A stretch of DNA of 64,000 bases from an uncultured Eggerthellaceae bacterium (GCA_947566075.1 CANOIM010000001.1:1-64000), one strand, 5' to 3'. Counted from the stretch's first letter, positions 35,035 to 42,912 are shown. The notes: generated from the sequence alone by a model not told the origin. Made by a program: numbers and translations.

Positions 35035-36264
35035 ATGGAGCCCATCCGTCGTCCGCGTTACGAGGAACCCCTTCTCAAGTACCTCAATCTTCCGGAGATC
35101 AAGATCCTCAAGGGTGTTCGCAGGTGCGGCAAGTCCACCTTATTGACCATGCTGAAGAACAGCATCCTTGAGCGCGGGGTGCCCAAAGCGCAAGTGTTCT
35201 ATCGCTCCTTCGACGAGTACGAGGTGCCCATAGGGGCCGACGCTGCGTGGCTGAAAGCACAATTGGACGAATGGCTGGTGCGAGTGGTCGAGGGTGAGCC
35301 GCTCTATGTGCTCTTGGATGAGGTGCAGACCATAAAAGATTGGGAGGACGTGGTTCGTCGGCTGTACAAAAGACCGCGGACGCAGGTGGTCCTTACGGGA
35401 TCGAATGCGCACCTGCTCTCATCAGACCTGGCGACCCATATTTCCGGACGTTACATCGAGCTGGATGTCATGCCGTTGCAGTTCGACGAGTATCGCACGT
35501 TCTGCGACGCATGCGGGTGGTCGTTCGCAAGCGATGCCGCCATGTTCGAGGCGTTCCTTGCCTATGGCGGCATGCCGGGGCTATTCCAGTTCGACCAAGA
35601 TGACCTCTTCGGCAAAGAGAAGATGCTCTCGGGTATCTTCGATACGGTGGTCATGAACGACGTTGCTCTCCGCACTAGCGTGTCTGACTTCGACCTGCTG
35701 TCGAAGCTCATCAGGTATGTGTTCTCAACCTCGGGTAACCTTTTCTCCACGAAGAAGGTGGCCGATGCCCTCTCTGCGGCAGGGAAGAAGACGGCATCTG
35801 AAACGGTGGAGTCGTACCTTACGGCCCTGAGGGATGCGCTCGTGCTCAGCGAATGCGAGCAGTTCGGCCTGGCCGGAAAGGACATCCTTCGTCCCCAGCG
35901 GAAGTTCTACCCCATCGACAACGGGCTGCGTAACCTGACGAGCGGTTTTCAGTCTGCCGCTGATGCCGGGTTCAAGCTAGAATGCTTGGTCTACAACCAA
36001 CTTCGCGCCAGGGGATATGATGTGAAGGTTGGGTTGCTTCTAAAGGGAGAGGTGGATTTCGTGGCAGTGAGGGGCACCGAGCGCTCCTATTACCAAGTGG
36101 CGCTTTCGGTCGTGGACGATGGGGTCCTGGAACGCGAGAAGGCATCGCTTGAGGCCATTGATGATTCTTTTCCGAAGACCATCCTCACCTTGGACGGCCT
36201 TCGCTCCGGATGCACCGAGACGGGCATCCGGATAGAAAGCGTTCTAAAGTGGTGCGAACAGTAG
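35035..36264 (+). CDS. AAA_14/DUF4143 ATPase 1 (subgroup A)
   Basis: A 409-residue ATPase. Walker A is GVRRCGKST (Lys33), Walker B is LYVLLDEVQ near residue 90, and sensor-like VVLTGSNAHLLSS follows. The middle contains a winged-helix-like segment (LFSTKKVADALSAAGKK..., TVESYLTALRDALVL). The C-terminal DUF4143 region has GEVDFVAVRG...YYQV, resembling the core of a PD-(D/E)XK-type fold. Function of the family is not established. An inverted repeat precedes the gene. AGAGAGAGG gives the ATG at 35035; a GTG two codons earlier is possible. Closely related to the protein at 39913-41148. Confidence 0.88.
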   Translation: MEPIRRPRYEEPLLKYLNLPEIKILKGVRRCGKSTLLTMLKNSILERGVPKAQVFYRSFDEYEVPIGADAAWLKAQLDEWLVRVVEGEPLYVLLDEVQTIKDWEDVVRRLYKRPRTQVVLTGSNAHLLSSDLATHISGRYIELDVMPLQFDEYRTFCDACGWSFASDAAMFEAFLAYGGMPGLFQFDQDDLFGKEKMLSGIFDTVVMNDVALRTSVSDFDLLSKLIRYVFSTSGNLFSTKKVADALSAAGKKTASETVESYLTALRDALVLSECEQFGLAGKDILRPQRKFYPIDNGLRNLTSGFQSAADAGFKLECLVYNQLRARGYDVKVGLLLKGEVDFVAVRGTERSYYQVALSVVDDGVLEREKASLEAIDDSFPKTILTLDGLRSGCTETGIRIESVLKWCEQ

Positions 36265-36425
36265 GCAGCGCCTTCCTTTCCCGAACAGGATCCCCCGCTA
36301 CGTGCAAGGTTCTTGGATGAGATTATATGATCACGTCTTCAATACGTTGCATCCCAGCGGTTCTGTCGTTGCTAATCCGATGTGTTTAAGATTACCTTCA
36401 ATGGTAGGCATCGAAGGGAGTCAGT

Positions 36426-36866
36426 ATGGACATTGCGCTGGTCGAAGACCGTACGCCAGAGCTGCTAGAGCAGCTCACGGCTCTATGGCGCAGGTCAGTG
36501 GAAGCTACCCATGGGTTCTTGACGCTAGCTGATATCGATCGCATCGGCGGCTACGTCCCCGAGGCTATCAGCTCTGTAGGAACGCTTGCCGTGGCCCGCG
36601 CGGAAGATGGTGCGCTTCTGGGGTTCGCGGGCGTGCAGGACGGCACGCTGGAGATGCTGTTCGTGGATGACGCATGCCGCGGCCAGGGGGCGGGAAGCGC
36701 CCTGTTGGACTTCGCCGTGCGTGAACTGGGCGCGCGTCGGTTGGAGGTCAACGAGCAGAACCCGCAGGCTGCTGGGTTCTATGAGCATTGCGGCTGGCGC
36801 GTGACGGGCCGCCGCGAGACCGATGACATGGGTGAGCCCTTCCCGCTGCTGCAGATGGAGCTCTAG
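36426..36866 (+). CDS. GNAT-family N-acetyltransferase
   Basis: A 146-residue acetyltransferase with the acetyl-CoA signature LFVDDACRGQGAGSALLDFA and the C-terminal LEVNEQNPQAAGFYEHCGW. Length fits the compact YjaB-like group. GAAGGGAG precedes the ATG. Its last codons and stop (from 36850) form the left copy of an 18-bp direct repeat that recurs 825 bp downstream beyond the toxin-antitoxin genes, so the 3' end appears to be an insertion target whose coding sequence was preserved. Confidence 0.85.
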   Translation: MDIALVEDRTPELLEQLTALWRRSVEATHGFLTLADIDRIGGYVPEAISSVGTLAVARAEDGALLGFAGVQDGTLEMLFVDDACRGQGAGSALLDFAVRELGARRLEVNEQNPQAAGFYEHCGWRVTGRRETDDMGEPFPLLQMEL

Positions 36867-36867
36867 A
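36850..36867 (+). repeat. 18-bp direct repeat, left copy
   Basis: TGCAGATGGAGCTCTAGA, covering the last codons and stop of the acetyltransferase gene. An identical copy lies at 37675-37692. The pair brackets the PIN/RelB-type module. Confidence 0.85.
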
Positions 36868-36878
36868 CGTCGTAGATC

Positions 36879-37325
36879 CTAGAGATCTGCCTCTGCGTAC
36901 TCAATACCCTGCGGCTTGTACGCCTTCAGGAATTCCTTAGGAGTGAGTGCTGCGACGGGGGAGCAGACGAAGTCCTTCTTATTGCGCGTGAGGATGAGAT
37001 CAACGCCTTCGCGTTGAGCGCTGTAGGCAAGCAGCGCGTCTTCGTAGTCTGCCATAGGGCTGGCGCTGGCCCGCTTGCAGTCAGAGCCAGTATTGTCTAT
37101 CAGCTCGAACAGATCGAGTGCTTTGTTGGTGATGCTGCGGGCGTTCTTCCTGTCTGCGACGCCGCGCGCATGCAGCAGATAGCAGACATCAGTGGTGGAG
37201 GAAACCGAAAGACAGGGGATGAAGCCTCGCAGCAAGGCAACGTCGTAGGCGCAGTACGAGTCAAAGAAGTCAGCTGACTTCCCGAAGATGTCGAATGCGA
37301 TGCAGGTATCGAAGAGGATCTTCAT
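36879..37325 (-). CDS. PIN-domain toxin (predicted ribonuclease)
   Basis: A 148-residue PIN protein, expected to be a metal-dependent endoribonuclease toxin. Acidic residues of the active site appear in KILFDTCIAFD at the N-terminus, in MADYEDALLAY near 110, and in LILTRNKKDF near 125. The preferred start is the ATG at 37325, 8 bp after the antitoxin stop; the frame is open further upstream but that part overlaps the antitoxin gene and is not family-like. Target RNA unknown. Confidence 0.87.
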   Translation of the reverse strand: MKILFDTCIAFDIFGKSADFFDSYCAYDVALLRGFIPCLSVSSTTDVCYLLHARGVADRKNARSITNKALDLFELIDNTGSDCKRASASPMADYEDALLAYSAQREGVDLILTRNKKDFVCSPVAALTPKEFLKAYKPQGIEYAEADL

Positions 37326-37333
37326 GGCGCTTA

Positions 37334-37618
37334 CTACTGGATATCGGCTAAGCGTTCGGCCCGAAGGCTTTCGACGGTTTCGCCGGACTTGAGCGGGGCT
37401 ATACCTACGAGATCCCGCATAGCAGCACGCTTTTCTTCGGTGGACAGCGCGCGAGAGCCTCCGACGCAGCATTCGGGAACCATCTGACTGTCTTCCATGT
37501 GACGATAGAGGGAGCGGATGGCATCTGAGGCGTTCGTTCCCGCGCGGGCGAGGACACTGTCCCCTTCGATTTTGAGCGAACGGTCCATCCGGACGTTCAG
37601 CATAGCTGTTGCAGCCAT
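37334..37618 (-). CDS. RelB/DinJ-like antitoxin
   Basis: A 94-residue partner of the PIN toxin. The N-terminus LNVRMDRSLKIEGDSVLARAG followed by NASDAIRSLYRHM resembles the ribbon-helix-helix DNA-binding part of RelB/DinJ antitoxins; the remainder is charged and probably wraps the toxin. TTAGGAGGG precedes the ATG. A 28-bp palindrome 31 bp upstream is the likely autoregulatory operator. Confidence 0.82.
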   Translation of the reverse strand: MAATAMLNVRMDRSLKIEGDSVLARAGTNASDAIRSLYRHMEDSQMVPECCVGGSRALSTEEKRAAMRDLVGIAPLKSGETVESLRAERLADIQ

Positions 37619-37649
37619 GATCTTCCCTCCTAACTATGCTTAGATCCTA

Positions 37650-37677
37650 GCACATTGCTTTACGTAAAGCAATGTGC
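37650..37677. promoter_or_regulatory. Perfect 28-bp palindrome, operator of the toxin-antitoxin operon
   Basis: GCACATTGCTTTAC (37650-37663) is followed directly by its exact reverse complement (37664-37677). The last three bases overlap the right copy of the 18-bp direct repeat. Confidence 0.8.
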
Positions 37678-37692
37678 AGATGGAGCTCTAGA
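37675..37692 (+). repeat. 18-bp direct repeat, right copy
   Basis: Identical to 36850-36867; sequences outside the 18 bp differ on both sides. This copy is not part of a gene and looks like the displaced original 3' end of the acetyltransferase gene. Confidence 0.85.
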
Positions 37693-37737
37693 TCTCCCCA
37701 TTACGGTCCATAAGAGAGCGTCTTTTTGGGTTCGGTG

Positions 37738-38352
37738 TCAGCCGGAGGTAAGCTTATAGGCCAAGATGCCTAGGAGCGCGCCTGCCCCTGCACCCAGAAG
37801 GAACTTCGCCGCTGACGTCAGGAGAGGGTGTGACCGCGCGAATCCCTCATCACCGCCATCGACGGCTTCTTTGTCCTCAACGAAGGCGACTATCTCACGG
37901 TACGTCACCAGGTCGTGCTTCTTCTTGAGGCGCTCAGCCGCAATGGCGCATCCCAGGCAGATGGCCCACAGGGGCACGAAGACGGCCGCTCCCGCCACAT
38001 TCCCTTCAGTCAGGTTCCCGATGTCCACCGGATCAGACAAAGCTACGGAGAATCCAGCGAAGAACACGATGGCAAGCACCACTGAGATGACCATCACCCA
38101 CGAAAGCCAGCGGAGCTTCTGCGCGTCATCATGGACGATGCGCTTCATGGCCTCTGCATCGCCGCCGATGAGCTCACCGGCGGGCGTATCGAATAGTTGG
38201 CTGAGAAGGAGTAAGCTCTCAACATCCGGGTAGGTGCGATCCGTTTCCCAGTTGGAGATGGTCTGGCGGGATACGAAGATGGCCTTCGCGAGTTCCTCCG
38301 GGGACATGCCCTTCTCTGTGCGACGCTTGCGGATCTGCTCAGCAAGCTTCAC
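37738..38352 (-). CDS. XRE-family regulator with membrane segments
   Basis: A 204-residue protein. Residues 1-60 are an XRE helix-turn-helix (LAKAIFVSRQTISNWETDRTYPDVESLLLLS). The C-terminal part contains three hydrophobic stretches: LSWVMVISVVLAIVFFAGF, VAGAAVFVPLWAICLGCAI and LLGAGAGALLGILAY. It is thus a membrane-tethered DNA-binding protein. The ATG lies inside the preceding small membrane-protein gene (14-bp overlap), so the two are coupled. Signal and target unknown. Confidence 0.85.
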   Translation of the reverse strand: MKLAEQIRKRRTEKGMSPEELAKAIFVSRQTISNWETDRTYPDVESLLLLSQLFDTPAGELIGGDAEAMKRIVHDDAQKLRWLSWVMVISVVLAIVFFAGFSVALSDPVDIGNLTEGNVAGAAVFVPLWAICLGCAIAAERLKKKHDLVTYREIVAFVEDKEAVDGGDEGFARSHPLLTSAAKFLLGAGAGALLGILAYKLTSG

Positions 38353-38536
38353 GGTCCGCGCCTTTCCATATAGGCGCGTCAGACCGTCCCTCGGTGCCTT
38401 GCAGCGCCATGCGCCTTTCCAGTTCCTTGAATCGTTGGTCGGACTTGATGGTGATGTGCACGATAGCAGCGCATTGGATGACGCATGCGATAGCCAGGAG
38501 CAATATCAGGATGGTAATGGCGTTCATTGACAGCAT
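38339..38536 (-). CDS. Small single-pass membrane protein coupled to the XRE regulator
   Basis: A 65-residue protein with one N-terminal hydrophobic helix (AITILILLLAIACVIQCAAIV) and a charged tail (KSDQRFKELERRM). The start at 38536 follows AAAGG; an ATG three codons later is possible. It overlaps the XRE gene, suggesting a two-protein membrane module. No family recognised. Confidence 0.6.
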   Translation of the reverse strand: MLSMNAITILILLLAIACVIQCAAIVHITIKSDQRFKELERRMALQGTEGRSDAPIWKGADREAC

Positions 38537-38652
38537 GGGGGTGCCTTTCTCTTCTGACCGTCAGCTGATCGGCACGGAACGCGATGCCGACAGGATGAGG
38601 GAAGATAGTAGCATCGCTTCTGGGGAAAAGAGTCGGATCAGGGACAGAATGG

Positions 38653-38676
38653 CCCTGTCAAAATCCTTTGACAGGG
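38653..38676. other. Perfect hairpin between DUF3021 and XRE modules
   Basis: CCCTGTCAAA (38653-38662) and TTTGACAGGG (38667-38676) with a 4-nt loop. It could terminate the LytTR-DUF3021 transcript or act as an operator for the small protein/XRE operon; on the minus strand it also contains a TTGACA hexamer. Confidence 0.5.
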
Positions 38677-38764
38677 GCTCTGAGCTGGTGTTCCGTTCTC
38701 AGCTGAATATCCCACCAAGCTTGTGGCAGACCGCGCTTGCTCCTCAAAGGGGGATGAGATTTCT

Positions 38765-39235
38765 CTAGGATAGAGTCTCTTTGTACTTCTGTAGGCTATC
38801 GTTGAGCCTTTTGGCTTTGCGACGATAAAGGCCTGTGAAGAGCACGGTCATGATCGCGAGGATGATCAGATAGATCACCGTGAAGCTCACCCATGCGCCG
38901 ATACTATCTGCGGGGAACCAATCGAAGCCAATGGCGAAGAGGGAAAGAATCAGGTAGAGGCTCAAGCCGAATAGGCCGATACGCGGGCCATAGGCCATAG
39001 ACCTGAACACGAGCGGTGTGAAGAACACGATCTGTAAGAGGCATGCTATAAGCATGGCCCCCGCGATCATCCAGCAATAGGCTATGCCCCCTTTCGCCTG
39101 ATCATCGGCGAATATCATGCCAGCCGCCATGCTGAACAGCATGAAGAGGGTGAACGCGATGCAGAAGTTCATACACAGTTGTTGAAAGTATGCACTGCCG
39201 GTGCTCTGTTCCCGATCGGTCATTCGCTTTTCCAT
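38765..39235 (-). CDS. DUF3021-type membrane protein
   Basis: A 156-residue protein with four hydrophobic helices (FCIAFTLFMLFSMAAGMIF; AGAMLIACLLQIVFF; IGLFGLSLYLILSLFAIG; VSFTVIYLIILAIMTVL) and a basic C-terminal tail. Size, topology and position directly after a LytTR regulator match DUF3021 partners, which are thought to modulate their LytTR protein. It starts 9 bp after that gene. Confidence 0.75.
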   Translation of the reverse strand: MEKRMTDREQSTGSAYFQQLCMNFCIAFTLFMLFSMAAGMIFADDQAKGGIAYCWMIAGAMLIACLLQIVFFTPLVFRSMAYGPRIGLFGLSLYLILSLFAIGFDWFPADSIGAWVSFTVIYLIILAIMTVLFTGLYRRKAKRLNDSLQKYKETLS

Positions 39236-39244
39236 GGCAACTCC

Positions 39245-39685
39245 TTACCCTACGCCTAGGAGCTTCTTGATCTTCCGAGCATATTTCCTTGATATGAGGA
39301 TGCTCTCATCGTTGCTGATCGTGGCCAGCAGCCTCCCGCCCACATAGGGTTGCAAGCTGGCGATATGGCAGAGGTTCACCAGGCAGCCTTTTGCCACGCG
39401 GGTGAACCCACAATCTGAGAGCCGGTCTTCCATCTCATAGAGCTTCAGGCGAACCTCGAGAACGGCCTTACGGGTATAGGCGAAGGCCTTCCCGTCAACG
39501 CTTTCGATGTAGAGGACCTCGCTCGCGGGAAGAAGGACGGTCTTCCCATCACTCATGGCAACGATGCGGCGATCGTGCATGCGTAAGCTTGAGATGAGTG
39601 ATTCCATATCGCTATCCATCTCAGCACAGCGGATGAGCACTTCCGGCTCGGTCAGCGAATCATCTATGTCCACCGTTAACTTCAT
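39245..39685 (-). CDS. LytTR-family DNA-binding regulator
   Basis: A 146-residue regulator without a receiver domain. The C-terminal ~95 residues form a LytTR domain (VLLPASEVLYIESVDGKAFAY, GFTRVAKGCLVNLCHI, ISRKYARKIKKLLG). Paired with a DUF3021 membrane protein it forms the common LytTR/DUF3021 two-gene system. The ATG at 39685 has no ribosome binding site, but TATACT ends 7 bases upstream with a TG extension, so it may be leaderless. A longer frame upstream is not family-like. Confidence 0.85.
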   Translation of the reverse strand: MKLTVDIDDSLTEPEVLIRCAEMDSDMESLISSLRMHDRRIVAMSDGKTVLLPASEVLYIESVDGKAFAYTRKAVLEVRLKLYEMEDRLSDCGFTRVAKGCLVNLCHIASLQPYVGGRLLATISNDESILISRKYARKIKKLLGVG

Positions 39686-39849
39686 GGGGCTGAGTATAAG
39701 CAGGTCTGCGTCTGTGGTCCTTCGGTTGAACGCAAGATGCGCTCTGACCTGACCGAAATGCACAGACCGTGTTAGGGTGCGGCTAAATGGCACATCATCA
39801 GGTGCCCCCTGTCGCAGTGGCGTCATTCTCATATATATTCCGTTGAATT

Positions 39850-39892
39850 GGAAATTACCGGCCTATTAACCTATAATTTTCCATTGCAATGG
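39850..39892. promoter_or_regulatory. Dyads upstream of DUF4143 ATPase 2
   Basis: CCATTGCAATGG (39881-39892) is a perfect 12-bp palindrome, and GGAAATT (39850-39856) with AATTTTCC (39875-39882) makes a second, wider dyad. Both lie 20-63 bp before the ATG at 39913. Confidence 0.5.
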
Positions 39893-39912
39893 ATTTTATG
39901 AAAGGGAGTCAT

Positions 39913-41148
39913 ATGGATCGACGACGACCGATCCCCCGTCCGGCTTATGACGGTAAGCTGGAGAAGAGTCTCGGTTCGCCCAACATCAAGGTGCTCACGG
40001 GGATACGCCGCTGCGGGAAGTCGACATTGCTTTCAATGCTTGTTGCGCGCATGGAAGCACAGGGATTTCCGTCGAGCAACATCTTCTATCGCAAGTTCGA
40101 TCAATTCGGAATGCCGGTCAATCCCGATGCCGAATGGCTTTTGTCTGAGTTGATCGAGGCCCGGAGACATGCTGATCCTGCTCTCTCGTTCCGTGTCTTC
40201 CTCGATGAAGTGCAAGAGGTGCATGGGTGGGAGAAGGTGGTACGCCAACTCCATACCGATAGAGCATGCGACGTGTTCATAACCGGCTCAAATGCCTACG
40301 TTCTCTCTTCTGATCTGTCGACGTTCTTAGCTGGTCGATATGAGCGCATCGACGTGTACCCCTTATCGTTTCGCGAGTATTGCGATTTTTCTCAGGTGTA
40401 TGCAACGTCACTTCGGGAGGATGAGCGCTTCCGTAGCTATGCGACCTTTGGGGGGATGCCCGGATTGTTCGAGCTACCGTCGCTTGACGAGCAGAGCATC
40501 GGTGATGAATTGAGCACCCTGTTCGATGCGATCATCTTGAATGATGTCGCACGACGTGCCTCTATCAGCGACATGGATCTTCTGACAAAGCTCATACGGT
40601 ATGCCTACTCCACCTCAGGCTCGCTCTTTTCGACTAAGAAGATATCTGATGCTCTCACCAGCATGGGGCGCAAGGTGAAACCGGAAACCGTCGACAATTA
40701 CCTCGCGACTCTCTTCCGTGCGTTCGCACTCTATGAATGCGAGCAAGAAGGCCTTGCTGGTAAGCGGGTGCTCAGGCCATTGCGCAAGCTCTATCCGGCA
40801 GATACCGGGTTTCGAAACTTGCCGAACGGCTTCAATGGGTCTGATATCGGATACCAGCTTGAGAACATCGTGTTCATGGAACTCGTGCGGCGTGGATTCA
40901 CACCCTTTGTTGGAGCATTGCAGAACTCTGAGATAGATTTCGTGGCGAAGAGGGGAGATGACCGTCTATATATCCAGGTGACGGCATCCCTGCTTGATGA
41001 GGACGTTTATCAACGCGAGCTTGCTCCTCTGAAAACGGTGAGCGATTCCTTTCCCAAGATGATACTGACGCTTGATGGCTGGCGAGAGGGCGTTACGGAT
41101 TCCGGGATTCGTATCCAGAGATTGGAAGATTGGCTGCTCGCTTCGTGA
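39913..41148 (+). CDS. AAA_14/DUF4143 ATPase 2 (subgroup A)
   Basis: A 411-residue ATPase closely related to ATPase 1. Walker A is GIRRCGKST (Lys35), Walker B VFLDEVQEVHGWEKV near 95, then FITGSNAYVLSSDLSTFLAGRY. The winged-helix-like segment is LFSTKKISDALTSMGRK. The C-terminus has SEIDFVAKRGDDRLYIQV. The first ATG (39889) lies in the palindrome; AAAGGGAG points to the ATG at 39913. Function unknown; a truncated acetyltransferase follows. Confidence 0.88.
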   Translation: MDRRRPIPRPAYDGKLEKSLGSPNIKVLTGIRRCGKSTLLSMLVARMEAQGFPSSNIFYRKFDQFGMPVNPDAEWLLSELIEARRHADPALSFRVFLDEVQEVHGWEKVVRQLHTDRACDVFITGSNAYVLSSDLSTFLAGRYERIDVYPLSFREYCDFSQVYATSLREDERFRSYATFGGMPGLFELPSLDEQSIGDELSTLFDAIILNDVARRASISDMDLLTKLIRYAYSTSGSLFSTKKISDALTSMGRKVKPETVDNYLATLFRAFALYECEQEGLAGKRVLRPLRKLYPADTGFRNLPNGFNGSDIGYQLENIVFMELVRRGFTPFVGALQNSEIDFVAKRGDDRLYIQVTASLLDEDVYQRELAPLKTVSDSFPKMILTLDGWREGVTDSGIRIQRLEDWLLAS

Positions 41149-41172
41149 GAGCTCTAGTCAGAAAAGGCAGCG

Positions 41173-41277
41173 ATGAGGATCAAGATATCTCAGTCGGGCG
41201 ATGAAGCTGCCTTGCGCACTATTTGGAATGGCGAGGGCATCACCAGGGGTATCTGGGTATTCCATTACCTAGCTTGA
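41173..41277 (+). pseudogene. 5' remnant of a GNAT acetyltransferase gene
   Basis: A 34-codon frame with a good ribosome binding site (AAAAGG) encodes MRIKISQSGDEAALRTIWN and then GITRGIWVFHYLA before a stop. This matches the first strand and helix of GNAT proteins of the type whose next segment begins RGTLQLPY. The remaining ~130 residues are missing, so it looks like a truncated gene. Confidence 0.45.
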
Positions 41278-41295
41278 GGTAAACGGGTCCTCTGT

Positions 41296-41335
41296 TCATG
41301 CTCAGGGGCAGCTCTTTGGTTGACCCTGAGCATGA
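41296..41335. terminator. Stem-loop between the GNAT remnant and the MarR gene
   Basis: TCATGCTCAGGG (41296-41307) and CCCTGAGCATGA (41324-41335) pair perfectly around a 16-nt loop, between convergent transcripts. No strong T-run on either side. Confidence 0.55.
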
Positions 41336-41343
41336 CCGAGAGG

Positions 41344-42000
41344 CTATTCGGCACCCCAGCCGAACCCTTGACCGCCGTTCGGGAAGGGTTGTCCGAAGCC
41401 AGCAGCGTGGCCTGGGAAGGGCGGCATAACATCTCTACCAGGGAAGGGCACGTTGTTGCCCATGCCGGGGAAGGAACCCATGAACGCCCTGCGGTCGTCA
41501 TCCGAGCCCATGAAGCTGGCTACGGCTTCCTGACGGCGCTCCCATTCCTCCTGGAGCTCGCTCCAACGCTCTTCGCCCAAAGCCTCCTTCGCGTTCGCGA
41601 TCATCTTGTCCAAGATGATGTTGAGCTGGTCGAGCTCTTCCTGGGAGAGCCCTGCAAGCAGGTCGAAGCCGATGGCGCCTTCCACCTCCGCTGCCTTGCC
41701 CGCTTTGGTGAGATAGACGAGCATCACGCGCTTGTCCGACTCGGACGGCCTGCGCTCCACCAGGCCTGCTGCTTCCAGCTTCGCGAGGATCTCATTCATG
41801 GAAGAGACGCGCACCCCGGTCACGGACGCAAGCTCCTTGGTGCTGAGGCCGTCTTTGATCTTCAGCATGGCAAGGACGCGCCCCTTGCCCCTCGTCGGGT
41901 CGAAGCGGTTCCGCGGGCCTCTTCCGGGACGGCGTGCCGCCCCAGCGAGTTGCCAGACGATCATGAGCTTCTCGGCCAGCGTTTCCTTGGTTGCTTCCAT
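41344..42000 (-). CDS. MarR-family regulator with Gly/Pro/Phe-rich tail
   Basis: A 218-residue regulator. The winged helix covers about residues 40-110 (GRVLAMLKIKDGLSTKELA, VRVSSMNEILAKLEAAGLVERR, DKRVMLVYLTKAGK). After the dimerisation helices the last ~45 residues are a low-complexity tail (FPGMGNNVPFPGRD..., FPNGGQGFGWG), unusual for MarR. AGGAGAC places the ATG at 42000. Its promoter holds three CAGGTACC half-sites, and the same sites lie before the ABC exporter at 54001-55754, so that operon is its probable target. Confidence 0.87.
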   Translation of the reverse strand: MEATKETLAEKLMIVWQLAGAARRPGRGPRNRFDPTRGKGRVLAMLKIKDGLSTKELASVTGVRVSSMNEILAKLEAAGLVERRPSESDKRVMLVYLTKAGKAAEVEGAIGFDLLAGLSQEELDQLNIILDKMIANAKEALGEERWSELQEEWERRQEAVASFMGSDDDRRAFMGSFPGMGNNVPFPGRDVMPPFPGHAAGFGQPFPNGGQGFGWGAE

Positions 42001-42021
42001 GGTGTCTCCTATCTTTCTAAT

Positions 42022-42093
42022 GGTACCTGCTGATTTTTCCATCATAAATATAACAGGTACCTGCACAACGTGCAAGCACTTTTTTCAGGTACC
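42022..42093 (-). promoter_or_regulatory. MarR promoter with three GGTACC operators spaced 32 bp
   Basis: On the minus strand TTGCAC (42070-42075), a 17-bp spacer and TATATT (42047-42052) form a good promoter. GGTACC-cored sites lie at 42022-42029, 42054-42061 and 42086-42093, with centres exactly 32 bp apart. The middle site lies in the promoter spacer. Confidence 0.8.
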
Positions 42094-42363
42094 GTAAGAA
42101 AATACGGAACCGACTCGGAAGCGTTTGTGTCCATTTATGTCTGACAGCGAGGAATACCCGTTCAGGTGCTTGTCTAGTTGAAATGCATTGAGGCGCCTCC
42201 AGGGGCAACCGCCAGTAATTTCAATGCTGAGTCGTGCTTTTTAACCGACTTTCGGGGATGTGCTGCGCCGACCTTGTCTGGCACCGTGCCGGAAAGGCAG
42301 AGGCACGAGGGGAGGAGGAAGAAGCTTCCGCCAGTCAACGGAAACCAAAGAAGGAGGCAAGCT
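42094..42363. other. Intergenic stretch before the membrane-protein gene
   Basis: No gene is supported. A plus-strand frame is open from 42178, but it lacks a ribosome binding site and the product before residue 63 is not membrane-like. A short dyad GCATTGA (42185-42191) / TCAATGC (42221-42227) may be regulatory. Confidence 0.4.
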
Positions 42364-42912
42364 GTGTACACACGAAAGTATCTTGTATGGTTCAATTTGT
42401 TCTTCTGCATCTTCATGAGCGCCGTGTTCGGCGTTTGCATGCCGCTGGGGTCGGGAGCCCCCACGGTGCCGCTTTTGGGTCCCAACGGGTTCTTGGTCAT
42501 GTTCCTGATCGGGTTCGTGGTGTCCATGCTCGTGGCCAACATCCTGCCCTTGGGCAAGTGGGGCGCGGGCCTGGCTATGAAGTACGGGGCGAGGCCCGGA
42601 TCGCTCGGCCTCAACCTGTTGTCCGCCATCAATATCGGCTTCATGATGCTGATGGTGATGGCATTCACCATGATCGCCTACAATACCGGATTCGGCGTCA
42701 CGCCGGACAATCCGGCCGGGCTCACGCTTTTCGATCGCTTCGTCAACGGGATGATTCAGTTCACGCCCCTGGTGCTACTGGTGGTGTTCTTCCTGTATCC
42801 AATCTGCACCGCTCTTGCCGAGGCTATCGTGAAGCCGCAGGACCGGTTCGTCTGCGCCCCGCCCGCTGAAGGAACTCCGGCAACCGAGGCCGGCGACGGC
42901 ATTCGCAAGTAA
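42364..42912 (+). CDS. Four-helix membrane protein beside the molybdopterin enzyme
   Basis: A 182-residue protein starting at GTG 42364, with AAGGAGGC upstream. It has four hydrophobic helices: WFNLFFCIFMSAVFGVCM, FLVMFLIGFVVSMLVANIL, NIGFMMLMVMAFTMIAY and FTPLVLLVVFFLYPICTAL. The layout resembles DUF2798-like proteins, but this is tentative. It is convergent with the molybdopterin module and separated from it by a strong terminator, so an anchoring role is only a guess. Confidence 0.65.
   Translation: MYTRKYLVWFNLFFCIFMSAVFGVCMPLGSGAPTVPLLGPNGFLVMFLIGFVVSMLVANILPLGKWGAGLAMKYGARPGSLGLNLLSAINIGFMMLMVMAFTMIAYNTGFGVTPDNPAGLTLFDRFVNGMIQFTPLVLLVVFFLYPICTALAEAIVKPQDRFVCAPPAEGTPATEAGDGIRK

Noticed and set aside
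41320..42033. 237-codon plus frame opposite the MarR gene
   Set aside because: No ribosome binding site; MarR motifs and promoter are on the minus strand.
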